Shown: piece after piece, positions 1-9,205 of the stretch | Layout: each line of letters begins with the position of its first letter | Position numbering within the stretch: position 1 is the stretch's first letter | Source of the DNA: Oligoflexales bacterium | GTDB lineage: Bacteria; Bdellovibrionota_B; Oligoflexia; Oligoflexales; RGVZ01 | NCBI GenBank assembly: GCA_947494335.1 | Contig: CANLUT010000001.1 | Coordinates: forward strand, 1,047,649 to 1,111,648 | DNA: 64,000 nt | Direction of reading: 5' to 3' | Position numbers and translations under genes: made by a program | Notes under the pieces: model-generated | Told to the model about the DNA's origin: nothing | Seen by the model: only the letters and a program-made list of their open reading frames with translations | Databases searched by the model: none

Positions 1-613
1 CCTGGCGAAGACGATTTTCTGAAGGGTTTAGCGACCGCGCGAACCCGTCGATCGCTGACGGACTTGCAAAGCAAACGATACCCTCAAGAGATTGAATGTA
101 TCGTTCAATGTCATCATCATCAGGCATTTTTCCATGTGGAAGATGCAGGGCTTTCTCCGTGGCATAGACCGCCAATGGCTCAACATGAATGTCGTAGCGA
201 CTGAGATGGCCAGCGATGTCAAAGCTTGGTTCCTTTGAACATGGCCAGGCAACGTCTGTTCCCGGTCTCAGATTTTGCGCCATCCACTCAGTTATTTGTT
301 CTGCATTTGTAACACCCGTTGGTACTTCGGCATTGATTTTAAACGCCTTCAAAGCCTCCTTGGTTCCGGGGCCAACGGCTAAAACGCCCTCGCTGGAACG
401 CATTAGATTAAACAGGGCTGGATGGCGAGCTGCGTATCGTACCGCGTTACCGCTGGTGAATATAAAAATTTGGGGTTTTCGTTTCGGAAATTTTACGGTC
501 AATCCTGTCATGGCAATGCACGGCAGGTGCAGCACGTCGACATCCGTGGCATCCAGGATCGGTTTGTCATGATCCCAATCGTCGGCAGACCTTGTCCAGA
601 TCAATAGCGCCAT
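1..613 (-). CDS. hemD: Uroporphyrinogen-III synthase, 3' part cut by window edge
   Basis: The frame stays open from an ATG at 613 to the left edge (about 204 codons), so the C-terminus is missing. HemD cyclises hydroxymethylbilane, the HemC product, to uroporphyrinogen III in the cytoplasm. The translation begins MALLIWTRSADDWD and contains FIFTSGNAVRYAA near residue 50 and IVCFASPSAIDGFA near the end, the usual 'TSxxAV...F' and 'SPSAV..F' patterns of the family. It lies 79 bp downstream of hemC on the same strand, which strongly supports the call because sequence conservation in HemD is low. The ATG at 613 has a GGAG about 10 nt upstream; an in-frame stop lies just upstream of it, so the start is well constrained. 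Length and order fit the end of a hemA-hemC-hemD operon. Confidence 0.88.
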   Translation of the reverse strand, partial: MALLIWTRSADDWDHDKPILDATDVDVLHLPCIAMTGLTVKFPKRKPQIFIFTSGNAVRYAARHPALFNLMRSSEGVLAVGPGTKEALKAFKINAEVPTGVTNAEQITEWMAQNLRPGTDVAWPCSKEPSFDIAGHLSRYDIHVEPLAVYATEKALHLPHGKMPDDDDIERYIQSLEGIVCFASPSAIDGFARSLNPSENRLRQ

Positions 614-692
614 GGGCAATTAGCTCCATACCATCGACTACTCGTTTTATCATTTGCGCAACACTTCATTATGCAACGGTCCTCATTAACCT

Positions 693-1712
693 TCAAATCC
701 GATCTTTAAGACCCAGAGATGCAAGAACATCGTTTGCGCCATTTTTACGCAGACCTTCAATCAATGTGTCTTCTGCTACCTTGGCTAGATTCGTTGTGGT
801 TGTCGAGATCCTGCACTCTGCTCTAGCCAAGGAGGCACCATCTGCTGCTAACACAATTGCGCGGGCCATTAGAAATGGCTGCGCCCCTGCGCCCATTGTT
901 ACAAGGCATCCGAATGGCATGGTACAATCTCCCCCAAGCCGCGCTAACACTGAACGTTCAATATCAACAGCAAGCCTCGTGTGGGCGCATTGCAGTTTCG
1001 ACACAATAGTAAGGGCAGGGCCATCAGCTAGGGTTTCGATCGCCAAGGCGCCCTGTCCCGCGCAGGGGATAAACCAGGATGGGTCTAATCGAAACGCGGG
1101 TAGGGACGTCAGCCCGAGGCGTTCCAAGGATGCCTCGGCCAGAATAATGCCATCCCATGTGATCTCGGATTCAAGTTTCTTTAATCTTGTATCCACGTTG
1201 CCGCGGATAGGAATCGTTTTGATTTCTGGACAATCTGCTTTCAAAATAGCTTGCCGACGTAAGCTCGAGGTCGCAAGCGTCAGAGGGCCTAGCGTTCGCA
1301 GGGTTTGTGCATTAAAAACTTGCCTGTGGGCTAATCCATGTTTTTCGGCAATCCCAGAGCGAAAAACTATAACATCTGCGGACTCATTGCGCTTCAAAAC
1401 TGCAGCGAGGGAAAAACCTGAGGGTATTTTGGCTGGCATATCCTTTAGGCTGTGCACGGCAAGGTGTGCAGCACCTTTGCTCATAGCTTCTTCAAGTTCC
1501 TTGATAAAAAGCCCTTTACCACCGATCTCATGTAAAAAACGATCTTGAACAATATCACCGGTGGTTTTCCAAGTTTGAATGCTGACGTCCGCACCTAACT
1601 TACGGACGAGCTCAGCAACGTAATTGGCCTGCCAGAGTGCCAGCGTGCTTCCTCTTGATGCCAAGATGAGGGATTGCCTGATTTGCTCGACGGATTGAGT
1701 GGACTGGGTCAT
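693..1712 (-). CDS. hemC: Hydroxymethylbilane synthase (porphobilinogen deaminase)
   Basis: Polymerises four porphobilinogens into hydroxymethylbilane on a covalently bound dipyrromethane cofactor. The 339-residue protein has the family's normal length. Visible landmarks are SRGSTLALWQAN (19-30), the active-site loop HSLKDMP with Asp91, SSLRRQA (149-155), IRGNVDTRL (169-177) and the cofactor-attachment loop LGGDCTMPFG with Cys263. Its ATG overlaps the hemA stop codon by four bases (ATGA at 1709-1712), so translation is probably coupled to hemA. hemD follows on the same strand. Nothing unusual is seen except a slightly variant cofactor loop (GGDC rather than the common GGC). Confidence 0.97.
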   Translation of the reverse strand: MTQSTQSVEQIRQSLILASRGSTLALWQANYVAELVRKLGADVSIQTWKTTGDIVQDRFLHEIGGKGLFIKELEEAMSKGAAHLAVHSLKDMPAKIPSGFSLAAVLKRNESADVIVFRSGIAEKHGLAHRQVFNAQTLRTLGPLTLATSSLRRQAILKADCPEIKTIPIRGNVDTRLKKLESEITWDGIILAEASLERLGLTSLPAFRLDPSWFIPCAGQGALAIETLADGPALTIVSKLQCAHTRLAVDIERSVLARLGGDCTMPFGCLVTMGAGAQPFLMARAIVLAADGASLARAECRISTTTTNLAKVAEDTLIEGLRKNGANDVLASLGLKDRI

Positions 1713-3052
1713 GGACGGATGTCCTTGCCAAAGATAGACTGAAGCGCTTGGCTGATGTCTCGAGCTTCCTCTGGTGAGGCCTTTTTTAAAGATTGCGCGA
1801 TATCACCCGTAACTCGCGAGGAGACCGCTTCCACGAAGCCCTCTATGGCTTCCCGCTGCTTATCGGAGAGGTTGGCAAAAATATCTTTGCTAAAGGTTTT
1901 TGCAGCCTCGCGAGTGATGAGGTCACTCATGTAGCGAGCCGAATCGGAAATAACGGGAGCCACTTCTCGATGGGTTAACCACTCTGCGAAAGACTCCACA
2001 CCGGACGTTAAAATATCTGTCGCCTGTTTCAGAGCGTCTTTTCTTTTTTCCAGGTGCCCATCAACAACAGACTTAAGATCATCAATGTCAAACAAATATG
2101 CCTCAGAAACATCTGCAACGGATGGATGGATGTCTCGCGGTAAAGCGATATCAATGAGAAAGAGTGGCTTGTCACTTCGCTCTTCCACAGCCTTTTGTAC
2201 CATCGCGGTATCTACGAGATACGCGGGTGAGCTGGTCGCGCTGATCACCACATCGGCACGCGCTATTAGATGAGGCAAACTATCTAGGCTGTGATGTTCT
2301 CCAACTCCGAGGTGCTCGGTCAGCTCAAATGCTTTTTGACGACTTCGATTGGCGATAGCGAGAGACCTAGGTTTATAGGTGGCGATGTATTCAGCAGCGA
2401 CCCGAGCCATTTCTCCGGCGCCGATAATCAAAAAATTGAGCGTTGATAAATCACTAGACGCTCGTTTTGCTAAATCTACGGCCGCGTGGGAGATGCTCAC
2501 TTTATGGCGCCCGATTTCTGTGTTTGTGCGAATATTTTTTGCCGTAGCGAGTGCTGCTTGGGACAGTCTGTCCAGCATCGGGCCAAAGGTTCCGGAGCTT
2601 TTAGCAAGATTCATAGCGTCTTTGAATTGTCCTGTGATTTGGGTTTCACCAGGGACAAGAGAGTCCAAACTCGATGCAACCTTAAACGTGTGACGAATCG
2701 CATCAAGACCAGTCAGAGTGTAAACGGGAAAGGGATCTGTTTGATAAACTGCCGCCTGGCGGTTGCCTGCGATTTCATGGACGGCAGCGTAAATGTCTCT
2801 TAACGCTGTTTGAGCCGCAGCATGGTCTCCAGCGAGGACACCAAACACCTCACAGCGATTGCATGTCGATAAAACCGCCAGTTCTCGCAGGGAGAAGCGT
2901 TGTGCTGCTGTTGCGAGAACGGCCGAAATTTGATCGGGGCTTAAATAAAAAGACTCGCGCGTACTGATGGGGGCAGTTCTGTGATTATTGCCAACACAAA
3001 AAAACAGAAACGGCTGTTGATCGGACATAGATTTAATTTGGGTGACGTTCAT
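1709..3052 (-). CDS. hemA: Glutamyl-tRNA reductase
   Basis: NADPH-dependent reduction of glutamyl-tRNA to glutamate-1-semialdehyde, the first step of C5-pathway tetrapyrrole synthesis. An ATG at 3091 is in frame, but the ATG at 3052 is preferred: it forms an ATGA overlap with the upstream gene's stop, and GGAG lies 6 nt upstream. This gives 447 aa. Visible are VGNNHRTAPIS near the N-terminus, the catalytic cysteine in LSTCNRCEVF (Cys64 from the chosen start), the SLDSLVPGETQI segment, the Rossmann motif GAGEMA (about 211-216) and a C-terminal helical dimerisation region. It sits between a HemX/CcsA-like membrane gene and hemC, a classical tetrapyrrole operon order. A C5 pathway implies that no ALA synthase is needed. 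Confidence 0.97.
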   Translation of the reverse strand: MNVTQIKSMSDQQPFLFFCVGNNHRTAPISTRESFYLSPDQISAVLATAAQRFSLRELAVLSTCNRCEVFGVLAGDHAAAQTALRDIYAAVHEIAGNRQAAVYQTDPFPVYTLTGLDAIRHTFKVASSLDSLVPGETQITGQFKDAMNLAKSSGTFGPMLDRLSQAALATAKNIRTNTEIGRHKVSISHAAVDLAKRASSDLSTLNFLIIGAGEMARVAAEYIATYKPRSLAIANRSRQKAFELTEHLGVGEHHSLDSLPHLIARADVVISATSSPAYLVDTAMVQKAVEERSDKPLFLIDIALPRDIHPSVADVSEAYLFDIDDLKSVVDGHLEKRKDALKQATDILTSGVESFAEWLTHREVAPVISDSARYMSDLITREAAKTFSKDIFANLSDKQREAIEGFVEAVSSRVTGDIAQSLKKASPEEARDISQALQSIFGKDIRP

Positions 3053-3837
3053 AGAGGTCTCCACGGCGCCACAAATATCAAACCAAACCAACTCACAGCC
3101 AGCAAAGCAAAACCGATTAAACTCAGCCTCGCTACTCGCTGCGGCCTATAACTTAGGATACCCTTGAGTGCTAAGATGGACAGGTACCATAGCCACACAA
3201 GGACGGCCCAAATAACCTTTGGCATGATATTCATTTCACTGGGGACTGACCCAACCAGAAAGTACAAAGCTCCACTTACAAGCCCCAAACTGATGAAGGC
3301 AAAGCCGATCCAAAGAGCAATGTTCAGCGCATTGGTTAAATTTGAAATCGCCGGGAAGCTTTGCGGCAGATCAGTTAACTGCCGTTTTTTTAATTTTTTA
3401 TCGAGCCAGATAAAGAGCAAACTGATACCGCAAGCCACCACGGCGAAAGACTGACCGATGATCGCGGATGCTACGTGTATCCTCATGGCAGGCCCTAGGT
3501 CGTGGCTAACTGATGGTGAGGATATGGGGCTAAAAAAAATGCCGTACATTAAGGTTAGTGCAATGACGGGAGCAGTAAAAGCTCCTACGATTTCCAAGTG
3601 CCAAACAAACCAGCTGATAATTGTGGCCCAACAAACGGCCGAGGCAAAAAGATAGGAGCTGGTTTGTGTTTTCAACGCAAGCACGGTCGCAGACAAGGTT
3701 CCGACTAAAAACATCAGATAACCGAGACGTGAAAAGAGTCGATGCTTACGGGTTTCTTTAAAGCCTAAGGCCAACAAACCAGAGGTCACAAGAAATGCTG
3801 CTAACGAAACCACGGAAAATACTGCTGAATCGTTCAT
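3049..3837 (-). CDS. CcsA/HemX-family multipass membrane protein
   Basis: A 262-residue, very hydrophobic protein with about eight predicted membrane segments. The C-terminal part (MPKVIWAVLVWLWYLSILAL) resembles the tryptophan-bearing core of cytochrome c assembly proteins of the CcsA/CcmC/HemX group. It lacks the full tryptophan signature (WGxxWxWD) of true heme handlers, so HemX-like is the more cautious name. It is the first gene of the minus-strand heme operon and overlaps hemA by four bases. In Bacillus, HemX sits in front of hemA and affects GluTR abundance; a similar role here is inference from position. A weak AGGGA lies just upstream of the ATG. A role in cytochrome c maturation is the alternative. 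Confidence 0.8.
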   Translation of the reverse strand: MNDSAVFSVVSLAAFLVTSGLLALGFKETRKHRLFSRLGYLMFLVGTLSATVLALKTQTSSYLFASAVCWATIISWFVWHLEIVGAFTAPVIALTLMYGIFFSPISSPSVSHDLGPAMRIHVASAIIGQSFAVVACGISLLFIWLDKKLKKRQLTDLPQSFPAISNLTNALNIALWIGFAFISLGLVSGALYFLVGSVPSEMNIMPKVIWAVLVWLWYLSILALKGILSYRPQRVARLSLIGFALLAVSWFGLIFVAPWRPL

Positions 3838-3949
3838 TTAGTCCCTGGGCCCGGTTGCAATTAATTGGGCTTTAATTTCGATGCCCAAGTATGTAAGGAG
3901 TGGCATTAGATCGCAATAAAAAGTATATAGAATCATCCGTTGTTAATGG

Positions 3950-3972
3950 AGCCAGGGCAGAGTGCTCTGGCT
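3950..3972 (+). promoter_or_regulatory. Leader hairpin upstream of DAHP synthase gene
   Basis: The arms AGCCAGGG and CTCTGGCT pair over 7 of 8 positions with a short loop, ending 22 nt before the start codon at 3995. There is no T-run, so it is not a terminator. It could affect mRNA stability or translation; no leader peptide or amino-acid codon run typical of attenuation was seen. Confidence 0.3.
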
Positions 3973-3994
3973 ACATAAAAAGCAGTAGGGCATA

Positions 3995-5410
3995 ATGCAA
4001 CTGTCTGAAATCAATGAGTATTTTAATTCCGCTGGGCTTTGGCAGCCTGGTAGTTGGCGCCATTTTTCGGCCTCTCAGCAGCCCGATTGGGTTGATCAGT
4101 CGTCTTTAGCCGCTGTTACTGAGCAGCTAGGCAAGCTGCCAGGCTTGGTTGGCGCCCGGGAAATTGAAGCTCTTAAGGGGCAGGTCGCTGAGGCTGGTCT
4201 AGGCCGGCGTTTTATTCTCCAAGCAGGAGATTGCGCGGAGCGCTTCCAGGATTGTCGCGAGGATGTGATCGCCGACAAGATGCGCATCATCTTGCAGATG
4301 GCTTTAGTGATTGGGTTTGCTGGACGACGTCCCGTTGTCCCAGTGGGGCGCATGGCCGGTCAGTATGCTAAGCCGCGCAGTGAGCCCTATGAGCGTTTAC
4401 CAGATGGTGCAATGATCCCCATCTTTCGCGGGGAATCGGTGAATTCATTTGGAACAGACCTGAAGTCGCGTCAGTCAGATCCACTTCGGTTACTTCAAGC
4501 TTATCATTGTTCCAGTGCGACGTTGAATTTCATTCGGACACTGATGGGCAATGGGTTCGGTGCTATGCACAACCTTGACTCTTGGGATCTCGAAACGATG
4601 CCTAAAGGCGCTTACTGGAAGCGCTATGATCAGATTGTTTCAGGCTTGCGTGACGCCATGTCTTTTATTTCAGACGTTGCTACCGCCTCTGGTGGAGGTA
4701 ACGAGCAGGCTGCCAGTGGGCAAGGGTTTAAGCATTTTTTTGTGTCTCATGAGGCCCTTCTATTGCCTTACGAGGAATCACTTACGCGCTTCATTCCTGA
4801 AATGGGACGATACTATAATTTAAGCGCTCACATGCTTTGGATTGGCGATCGAACTCGCTCTGTGGATGGTGCGCATGTGGAGTATTGCCGAGGCGTTGGA
4901 AATCCTGTTGGCATCAAAGTTGGCTCTGTTACGGATGCAAAAGATTTGATTGACGTCATATCAAGAATCAATCCTCACAATGAGGCCGGAAAGATCACGC
5001 TCATCACGCGATTTGGAGCAAGCTCTGTTAGAAAATCTTTGCCGGCTCTTATCCGGGCTGTGAATCAGTCAGGACTGTCTGTGACCTGGAGTGTCGATCC
5101 TATGCACGGCAATACCGAGCGCCTGCTAGATGGTCGTAAGACGCGTCGATTTGAGGCAATTGTCGATGAAATCCATGGCAGCTTTGAAGCTCACAGAGAC
5201 TGTGGTTCGACTTTGGGCGGGATTCACCTTGAGCTCACATCCGAGTCTGTGACGGAGTGCACCGGAGGCACAGCAGGAATCACGGAATCTATGCTTGGTG
5301 AACGTTATGAAACCTGGTGTGACCCTCGGTTGAACGGCTCCCAGAGTTTAGAAGTCGCATTTATGGCCGCGGCCTGCCTTCGCCGCGAATATAATCGCCA
5401 TCTGATTTAA
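3995..5410 (+). CDS. Class II 3-deoxy-7-phosphoheptulonate (DAHP) synthase
   Basis: Condenses phosphoenolpyruvate with erythrose 4-phosphate, the first step of the shikimate pathway. The 471-residue sequence is the plant/mycobacterial type II enzyme, not the AroFGH type. It starts with a 'W.pgsWR' segment, followed by ILQAGDCAERF with the metal-ligand Cys80, GQYAKPRS (about 123), a SHEALLLPYEESLTR segment and a late WSVDPMHGNT segment holding a metal-binding His. Length matches the family (about 450-475). It is a single gene facing away from the heme operon, and a weak AGTAGGG precedes the ATG. No regulatory ACT or chorismate mutase domain is attached. Confidence 0.96.
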   Translation: MQLSEINEYFNSAGLWQPGSWRHFSASQQPDWVDQSSLAAVTEQLGKLPGLVGAREIEALKGQVAEAGLGRRFILQAGDCAERFQDCREDVIADKMRIILQMALVIGFAGRRPVVPVGRMAGQYAKPRSEPYERLPDGAMIPIFRGESVNSFGTDLKSRQSDPLRLLQAYHCSSATLNFIRTLMGNGFGAMHNLDSWDLETMPKGAYWKRYDQIVSGLRDAMSFISDVATASGGGNEQAASGQGFKHFFVSHEALLLPYEESLTRFIPEMGRYYNLSAHMLWIGDRTRSVDGAHVEYCRGVGNPVGIKVGSVTDAKDLIDVISRINPHNEAGKITLITRFGASSVRKSLPALIRAVNQSGLSVTWSVDPMHGNTERLLDGRKTRRFEAIVDEIHGSFEAHRDCGSTLGGIHLELTSESVTECTGGTAGITESMLGERYETWCDPRLNGSQSLEVAFMAAACLRREYNRHLI

Positions 5411-5501
5411 AAGACAAACTCGGGTTTTGTTCAGAAGACTGTTAGGACGGCCGCTGCAAATTCGCCGTCTGTTTCCAACTGCCTTGTGGTTTGCGATCAA
5501 T

Positions 5502-5530
5502 CTGCATTTTTTGTGCAGGTTGTTTTATTT
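5502..5530 (+). terminator. Possible weak terminator after DAHP synthase
   Basis: CTGCA and TGCAG pair around a T-rich loop, followed by a broken T-rich run (gttgttttattt). It lies about 90 bp after the DAHP synthase stop. The stem is only 5 bp, so the call is weak. Confidence 0.3.
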
Positions 5531-5579
5531 CGAACGGTTTTTCGCAATTGTGAATTATTGATCTAAAATAATTAACCGT

Positions 5580-5619
5580 CGAGGGCAGCCAGTTCCTCTC
5601 ATGGAACCGTCTGCCCTCG
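5580..5619. terminator. Strong hairpin between convergent genes
   Basis: A perfect 9-bp outer stem (CGAGGGCAG / CTGCCCTCG) encloses an inner GTTCC/GGAAC stem. It lies between the convergent DAHP synthase and metalloprotease genes, about 40 bp from the protease stop. Neither side has a clean T-run, so it may be a transcript 3'-end stabiliser or an imperfect bidirectional terminator. Confidence 0.45.
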
Positions 5620-5660
5620 AAGTTACAGCTTACGAAGCGACTGGGGTTAACAAAGGCGCG

Positions 5661-7121
5661 TTATGGCACCAATGCTGGTAATCCATTATATTGCTGCGCC
5701 ATCGCCATCATCACAATCGACATGAGGATCTGAGTATTTGCGCCTTGAGAGTTTGCCGAGATGACTTGTGCATACTGTGGCAACAGTGAGATTAGTTGAC
5801 CAGGATTAGAGATATTCGTCATCCCCATGATCTGGGCCACATTGATTGCTGTTGGCAGCTGTCCTGGCAAAGTTGTCGTGATTCCGCTGATATTAACGGG
5901 AATGAGCTGGCTCAGGCATTGATTTGTATTGAGTGCTATGCCTGCCATCCCAACAAGCTGCGGCACATTCATGGTTTGGATAGCAATCACCAGCGTTAGA
6001 ATATTGGTCATGTTTAGCTGCATACCGTTTTGCGCCATGGACGCGTTCTGCAGAAGCGTCAGAAGGCTTAACGCGCCTTGAGCATTGGGTAAGGATAAGC
6101 CGCTTTGGAAAATATTTGGCTGCATCCCGGGTAATACGCAGTTCATAGCGGTAAATAATGTGCCAGGAAAACTACCCAGTAGGTTGTTAAATCCTCCGAT
6201 AGCGCCCAAGCCAGGTAGGGTTGGAAGTATTCCTGCAAGATTTGGCAAAGGTTTGATCACTGGGGCTGAAGGTGTGACGATGCTTGGAACTGGCAAGGTT
6301 GGCAGCACTGGTTTTCCACTAATAGTGGCTGCACCTTTACCTAAAGCTGTTTGCAACAGGGCTGCGGCATCCTGGGGTTGGCCGCTTGAATAAGCGATAC
6401 CTTTGGCGAAGCCTAGAACCTGCGACGACGACGTAGGATACATAATGTCAGCTTTGTTGTCAGTGTGGTCTAGACCAAATGAATGCCCAGCTTCATGGGC
6501 AATTGTTTGCGCAATAGTTTCGAGGTCTCGATTTCCCATGAATACGAAAGCGATGTCGTTGGGGTTGGCGTTTGCAACGTCAAATGGTGCAATTCCTGCA
6601 ACCGAAGCGCCTCCTGGGCATCCAAGGTTTGCGTAGCTTCCTCCCACATGGACGGTAGTAAAGTCGCCAGTTGTCGGAAGTTGTGGCGTGACCTTTAAGT
6701 TGACGCCGGCATTTGAAAAGTATTCGGCGACTTTATTTAAGACGGCTTCTTGATCAGGCATCGAAAGACCCGATGCAGGAATGCTTACGGAGTCCTTGCA
6801 GGGTAAGAAACTTTGCGCCTTGCTATAGCCTTGCTTGACGGAGGCTCCAGCAAAATTCACGAAAAGCACCTGCTGCTGCGGCGTAGACAATGCTCCTGAC
6901 TGAGCTAATTGCATACGATCGGCTAGAAGTGAATCGTAATAAGCTTTAGGGGGCTCCACGATTTTGTCGCGCCCATGCACTCCAGCTGCGTCATCACTAC
7001 CGAGTCGGCTTGCCGGCTCAGATCCACATGACGACAGCGTGAAGCTACCCGTGAGACCTAGGCATAGGATAAAATGCCTGACCAAACTCTGGGCCAAAAA
7101 GGCCTGTGACTTGCGATTCAT
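5661..7121 (-). CDS. Matrixin-like zinc metalloprotease lipoprotein
   Basis: The start at 7121 is chosen over an in-frame ATG at 7169 because GGAGGA lies 6 nt upstream and the product then begins with a signal peptide (MNRKSQAFLAQ...) ending at a lipobox-like LSSC. The 486-residue protein has the metzincin zinc site HEAGHSFGLDH (about 209-219) followed by a Met-turn IMYP (about 226-229), so it is probably an active zinc endopeptidase at the envelope or secreted. Residues from about 280 onward are Pro-, Gly- and Leu-rich and then Asn/Gln/Met-rich and hydrophobic, without a domain I recognise. It faces the DAHP synthase gene and is not clearly in an operon. The substrate is unknown. Confidence 0.8.
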   Translation of the reverse strand: MNRKSQAFLAQSLVRHFILCLGLTGSFTLSSCGSEPASRLGSDDAAGVHGRDKIVEPPKAYYDSLLADRMQLAQSGALSTPQQQVLFVNFAGASVKQGYSKAQSFLPCKDSVSIPASGLSMPDQEAVLNKVAEYFSNAGVNLKVTPQLPTTGDFTTVHVGGSYANLGCPGGASVAGIAPFDVANANPNDIAFVFMGNRDLETIAQTIAHEAGHSFGLDHTDNKADIMYPTSSSQVLGFAKGIAYSSGQPQDAAALLQTALGKGAATISGKPVLPTLPVPSIVTPSAPVIKPLPNLAGILPTLPGLGAIGGFNNLLGSFPGTLFTAMNCVLPGMQPNIFQSGLSLPNAQGALSLLTLLQNASMAQNGMQLNMTNILTLVIAIQTMNVPQLVGMAGIALNTNQCLSQLIPVNISGITTTLPGQLPTAINVAQIMGMTNISNPGQLISLLPQYAQVISANSQGANTQILMSIVMMAMAQQYNGLPALVP

Positions 7122-7301
7122 AGCGGTTCCTCCAAAAGTGCATGCGCAAAACGCACGCGGTTGGCCCATCGCAGGGCTGCAGGGGCTTCGGAGGAAACTT
7201 TAAAATTATGAGTTAAAAATACAAGAGCCCGATAAAATTGAGTTTTATCTGCAGACTTCGAGAAATATTTAATAGGGGTAAGGTATCCGACAGAGGATTT
7301 C

Positions 7302-7910
7302 TTAGTTTAGATAGGGGTTTTGTGAAAGGGGTGGAACTGTTGCTGCTGATCCGCGCCCAATTCCCATTGTCTCAGTAATCTTGGACCACATTTCTGACCA
7401 CGGCGTGTTAAAAATCAACTCGCGGTCAATCGGGTGGAGAAGCCAAGCACCGGCTCGAATCTCGTCATCTAGCTGACCTGGGCCCCAGCCGGCGTATCCC
7501 ACCAGGAAACGGTACGGATTGAGAATATCGTGAATGAGCTCGCCAGTGGCTCGCTCCTTGATCGTTCGCTCGCTCTCGTCAATCAGGGAGTCAAGAACGC
7601 GTCCAGACGTACTGAGAAAGATGTCCTGGCCAATTTCGGTATCACCATCAGCCGGCTTTCTAGAGTGGAGGATGATGGCAGTACCAGTATCTACAGGACC
7701 ACCGTACCACGCTGGTATTGCAGGTGAGACATCCCGGTCAATCACGTTAATCATGGCCTTAAGAGGGACCGTGCTCGGACGATTGAGCACGAAACCGACC
7801 GCTCCCTCGCTGTTGTGTTCAGCGAGAAGCATGACAGTTCGTGAGAAATTGCTGTCCAGCATGCTAGGCATAGCCACAAGCAAGCATGGCGCCGAAACGT
7901 TTGTAATCAT
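7302..7910 (-). CDS. yqgE: YqgE/AlgH (DUF179) family protein
   Basis: A 202-residue cytoplasmic protein matching the YqgE/AlgH family from its first residues (LVAMPSMLDSNFSRTVMLL), with GFVLNRPS (about 39-46), YGGPVD (about 69-74) and FLVGYAGWGPGQLDDEI (about 135-151), all hallmark segments. Family biochemistry is unresolved. In many proteobacteria it neighbours yqgF (ruvX), which is absent here. No strong Shine-Dalgarno sequence is visible; AAGG directly abuts the ATG. It is transcribed divergently from the DUF3570 cluster. Confidence 0.93.
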   Translation of the reverse strand: MITNVSAPCLLVAMPSMLDSNFSRTVMLLAEHNSEGAVGFVLNRPSTVPLKAMINVIDRDVSPAIPAWYGGPVDTGTAIILHSRKPADGDTEIGQDIFLSTSGRVLDSLIDESERTIKERATGELIHDILNPYRFLVGYAGWGPGQLDDEIRAGAWLLHPIDRELIFNTPWSEMWSKITETMGIGRGSAATVPPLSQNPYLN

Positions 7911-8167
7911 CCTTGATCACCGTGCCGTTTGGACCGTCGTGCGATGATGATTAACACCACCGCCCTTGGGTTTGTTATCTCATCTTAATACAAAACTATA
8001 AATCTTTGCTCCCGGCCAGCTTACGGGATGATTCCGACCTCGGTCAAGATAATCTTTTGTTATGAAAAAAATATCCTGCGTCATTTTGTTTTTTTGTATA
8101 AACTTGTGCCTTAGAATTAAGCAATGTAAATGTTCTGTTTGGCAGCCGAAAAGCCAGGGTTGGATTT

Positions 8168-9184
8168 ATGACGGCGAATTTTTTGTTGTGTTTAATAGTG
8201 GCGATAAGCTTCATCGATGCTGCAGAGGCAAGTGACGTGTTCCAGCGAATGGGTCGTTATACATCGTCTGAAGGGGAGTCACGTTCACTTTTGAAAATTT
8301 CAGGTCGCGTGGACGCTCCGCATGCGATGTCTGGCAACCTGCAAACGTCCTTTAGTATTTCAGCAAGTTCGGAACTCGCTTCCTTTGAGGGGCAAGCGGT
8401 TACAGAGAACGACTACATCAAGAAAAATTTTACGTCTCGCCGCAAGACAGATAGTTCAATGGATGGGGGAATCGATTGGATTTATGGTAAGAGGTCCGAG
8501 GTCTCAATTGGGGCTAGTCGTTTATCCGACTCGGTGACAGTCAGTCAAGGTGTTCGTGGAAGCTTTGGTCAATGGCTCTTTGGCGATCAATTGCGAGTGG
8601 GGTTTTCAGCCCAGAGACTATCGACAACCAGGCCAGGAGCAACACCTCTTGATAAGGATGCAGTGACATTGACCCCGAGCTCAAGGCTTGACACCACGGC
8701 TTACGGTACATCATTTAAGAGCATTCTCAATCCCACAACAATCGTCACAGCCGACGTTGCATCTGTACGGAGCACAGATAGGCCGCCACTTCAATCCTAC
8801 GCTGCTGGATTAAAACAGTTTTTTCCAGACTGTGCCTGCGCGGTGCATGCAGATGCAGGAAGAGTGATTAATTTAGGAAAACTGTCTACAAGTATGACGA
8901 CCGGTGAACTTACTGCAGTCCAATGGAGTTTGGCTTATTTACAAACGTTTCCAGGGCAGCTGCACGGACGCCTTGGTTATCGGTATGCTCGCGAGGATGA
9001 ATTTACGCGAGCCTACCAAGACCACTTGGTTTTTGGCGCAGATAGCTATTCGGGCGCTTTGTCAAAAGACGTTGTTGGATTACTTCAGCAGCCTGTGACG
9101 CTGGACCTGGCGATGACGCGCTATATTCATAATAGCGCAGGCTCTGCCACTACAGTGGAAATGGGCGCCGGGGTCAAATTTTAA
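8168..9184 (+). CDS. DUF3570-like outer-membrane beta-barrel protein
   Basis: 338 residues: a signal peptide (MTANFLLCLIVAISFIDAAEAS), then alternating amphipathic strands and a C-terminal GVKF ending in Phe, typical of outer-membrane barrels. It carries a segment with Cys residues (FPDCACAVHADAG, about residue 218). The DUF3570 assignment rests mainly on context: the next gene is a DUF4266-like lipoprotein and thioredoxin-fold genes follow, a combination I recall as recurrent. The function of DUF3570 is not established. AGGG lies about 9 nt upstream of the ATG. It is the first gene of a four-gene plus-strand unit with gaps of 21 bp or less, except where starts are uncertain. Confidence 0.7.
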   Translation: MTANFLLCLIVAISFIDAAEASDVFQRMGRYTSSEGESRSLLKISGRVDAPHAMSGNLQTSFSISASSELASFEGQAVTENDYIKKNFTSRRKTDSSMDGGIDWIYGKRSEVSIGASRLSDSVTVSQGVRGSFGQWLFGDQLRVGFSAQRLSTTRPGATPLDKDAVTLTPSSRLDTTAYGTSFKSILNPTTIVTADVASVRSTDRPPLQSYAAGLKQFFPDCACAVHADAGRVINLGKLSTSMTTGELTAVQWSLAYLQTFPGQLHGRLGYRYAREDEFTRAYQDHLVFGADSYSGALSKDVVGLLQQPVTLDLAMTRYIHNSAGSATTVEMGAGVKF

Positions 9185-9205
9185 GGATGAATTGGCGGTT
9201 TCGGT

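Noticed and set aside
592-1548. Long plus-strand ORF antisense to hemC and hemD
   Set aside because: It is a shadow of hemC: no ribosome site, low-complexity translation, and hemC has a complete motif set on the other strand.
8062-8235. 57-codon ORF (MKKISCVILFFC...) upstream of and overlapping the DUF3570-like gene
   Set aside because: It begins with a signal-like stretch but lacks a ribosome site and overlaps the start of a better supported gene in another frame.
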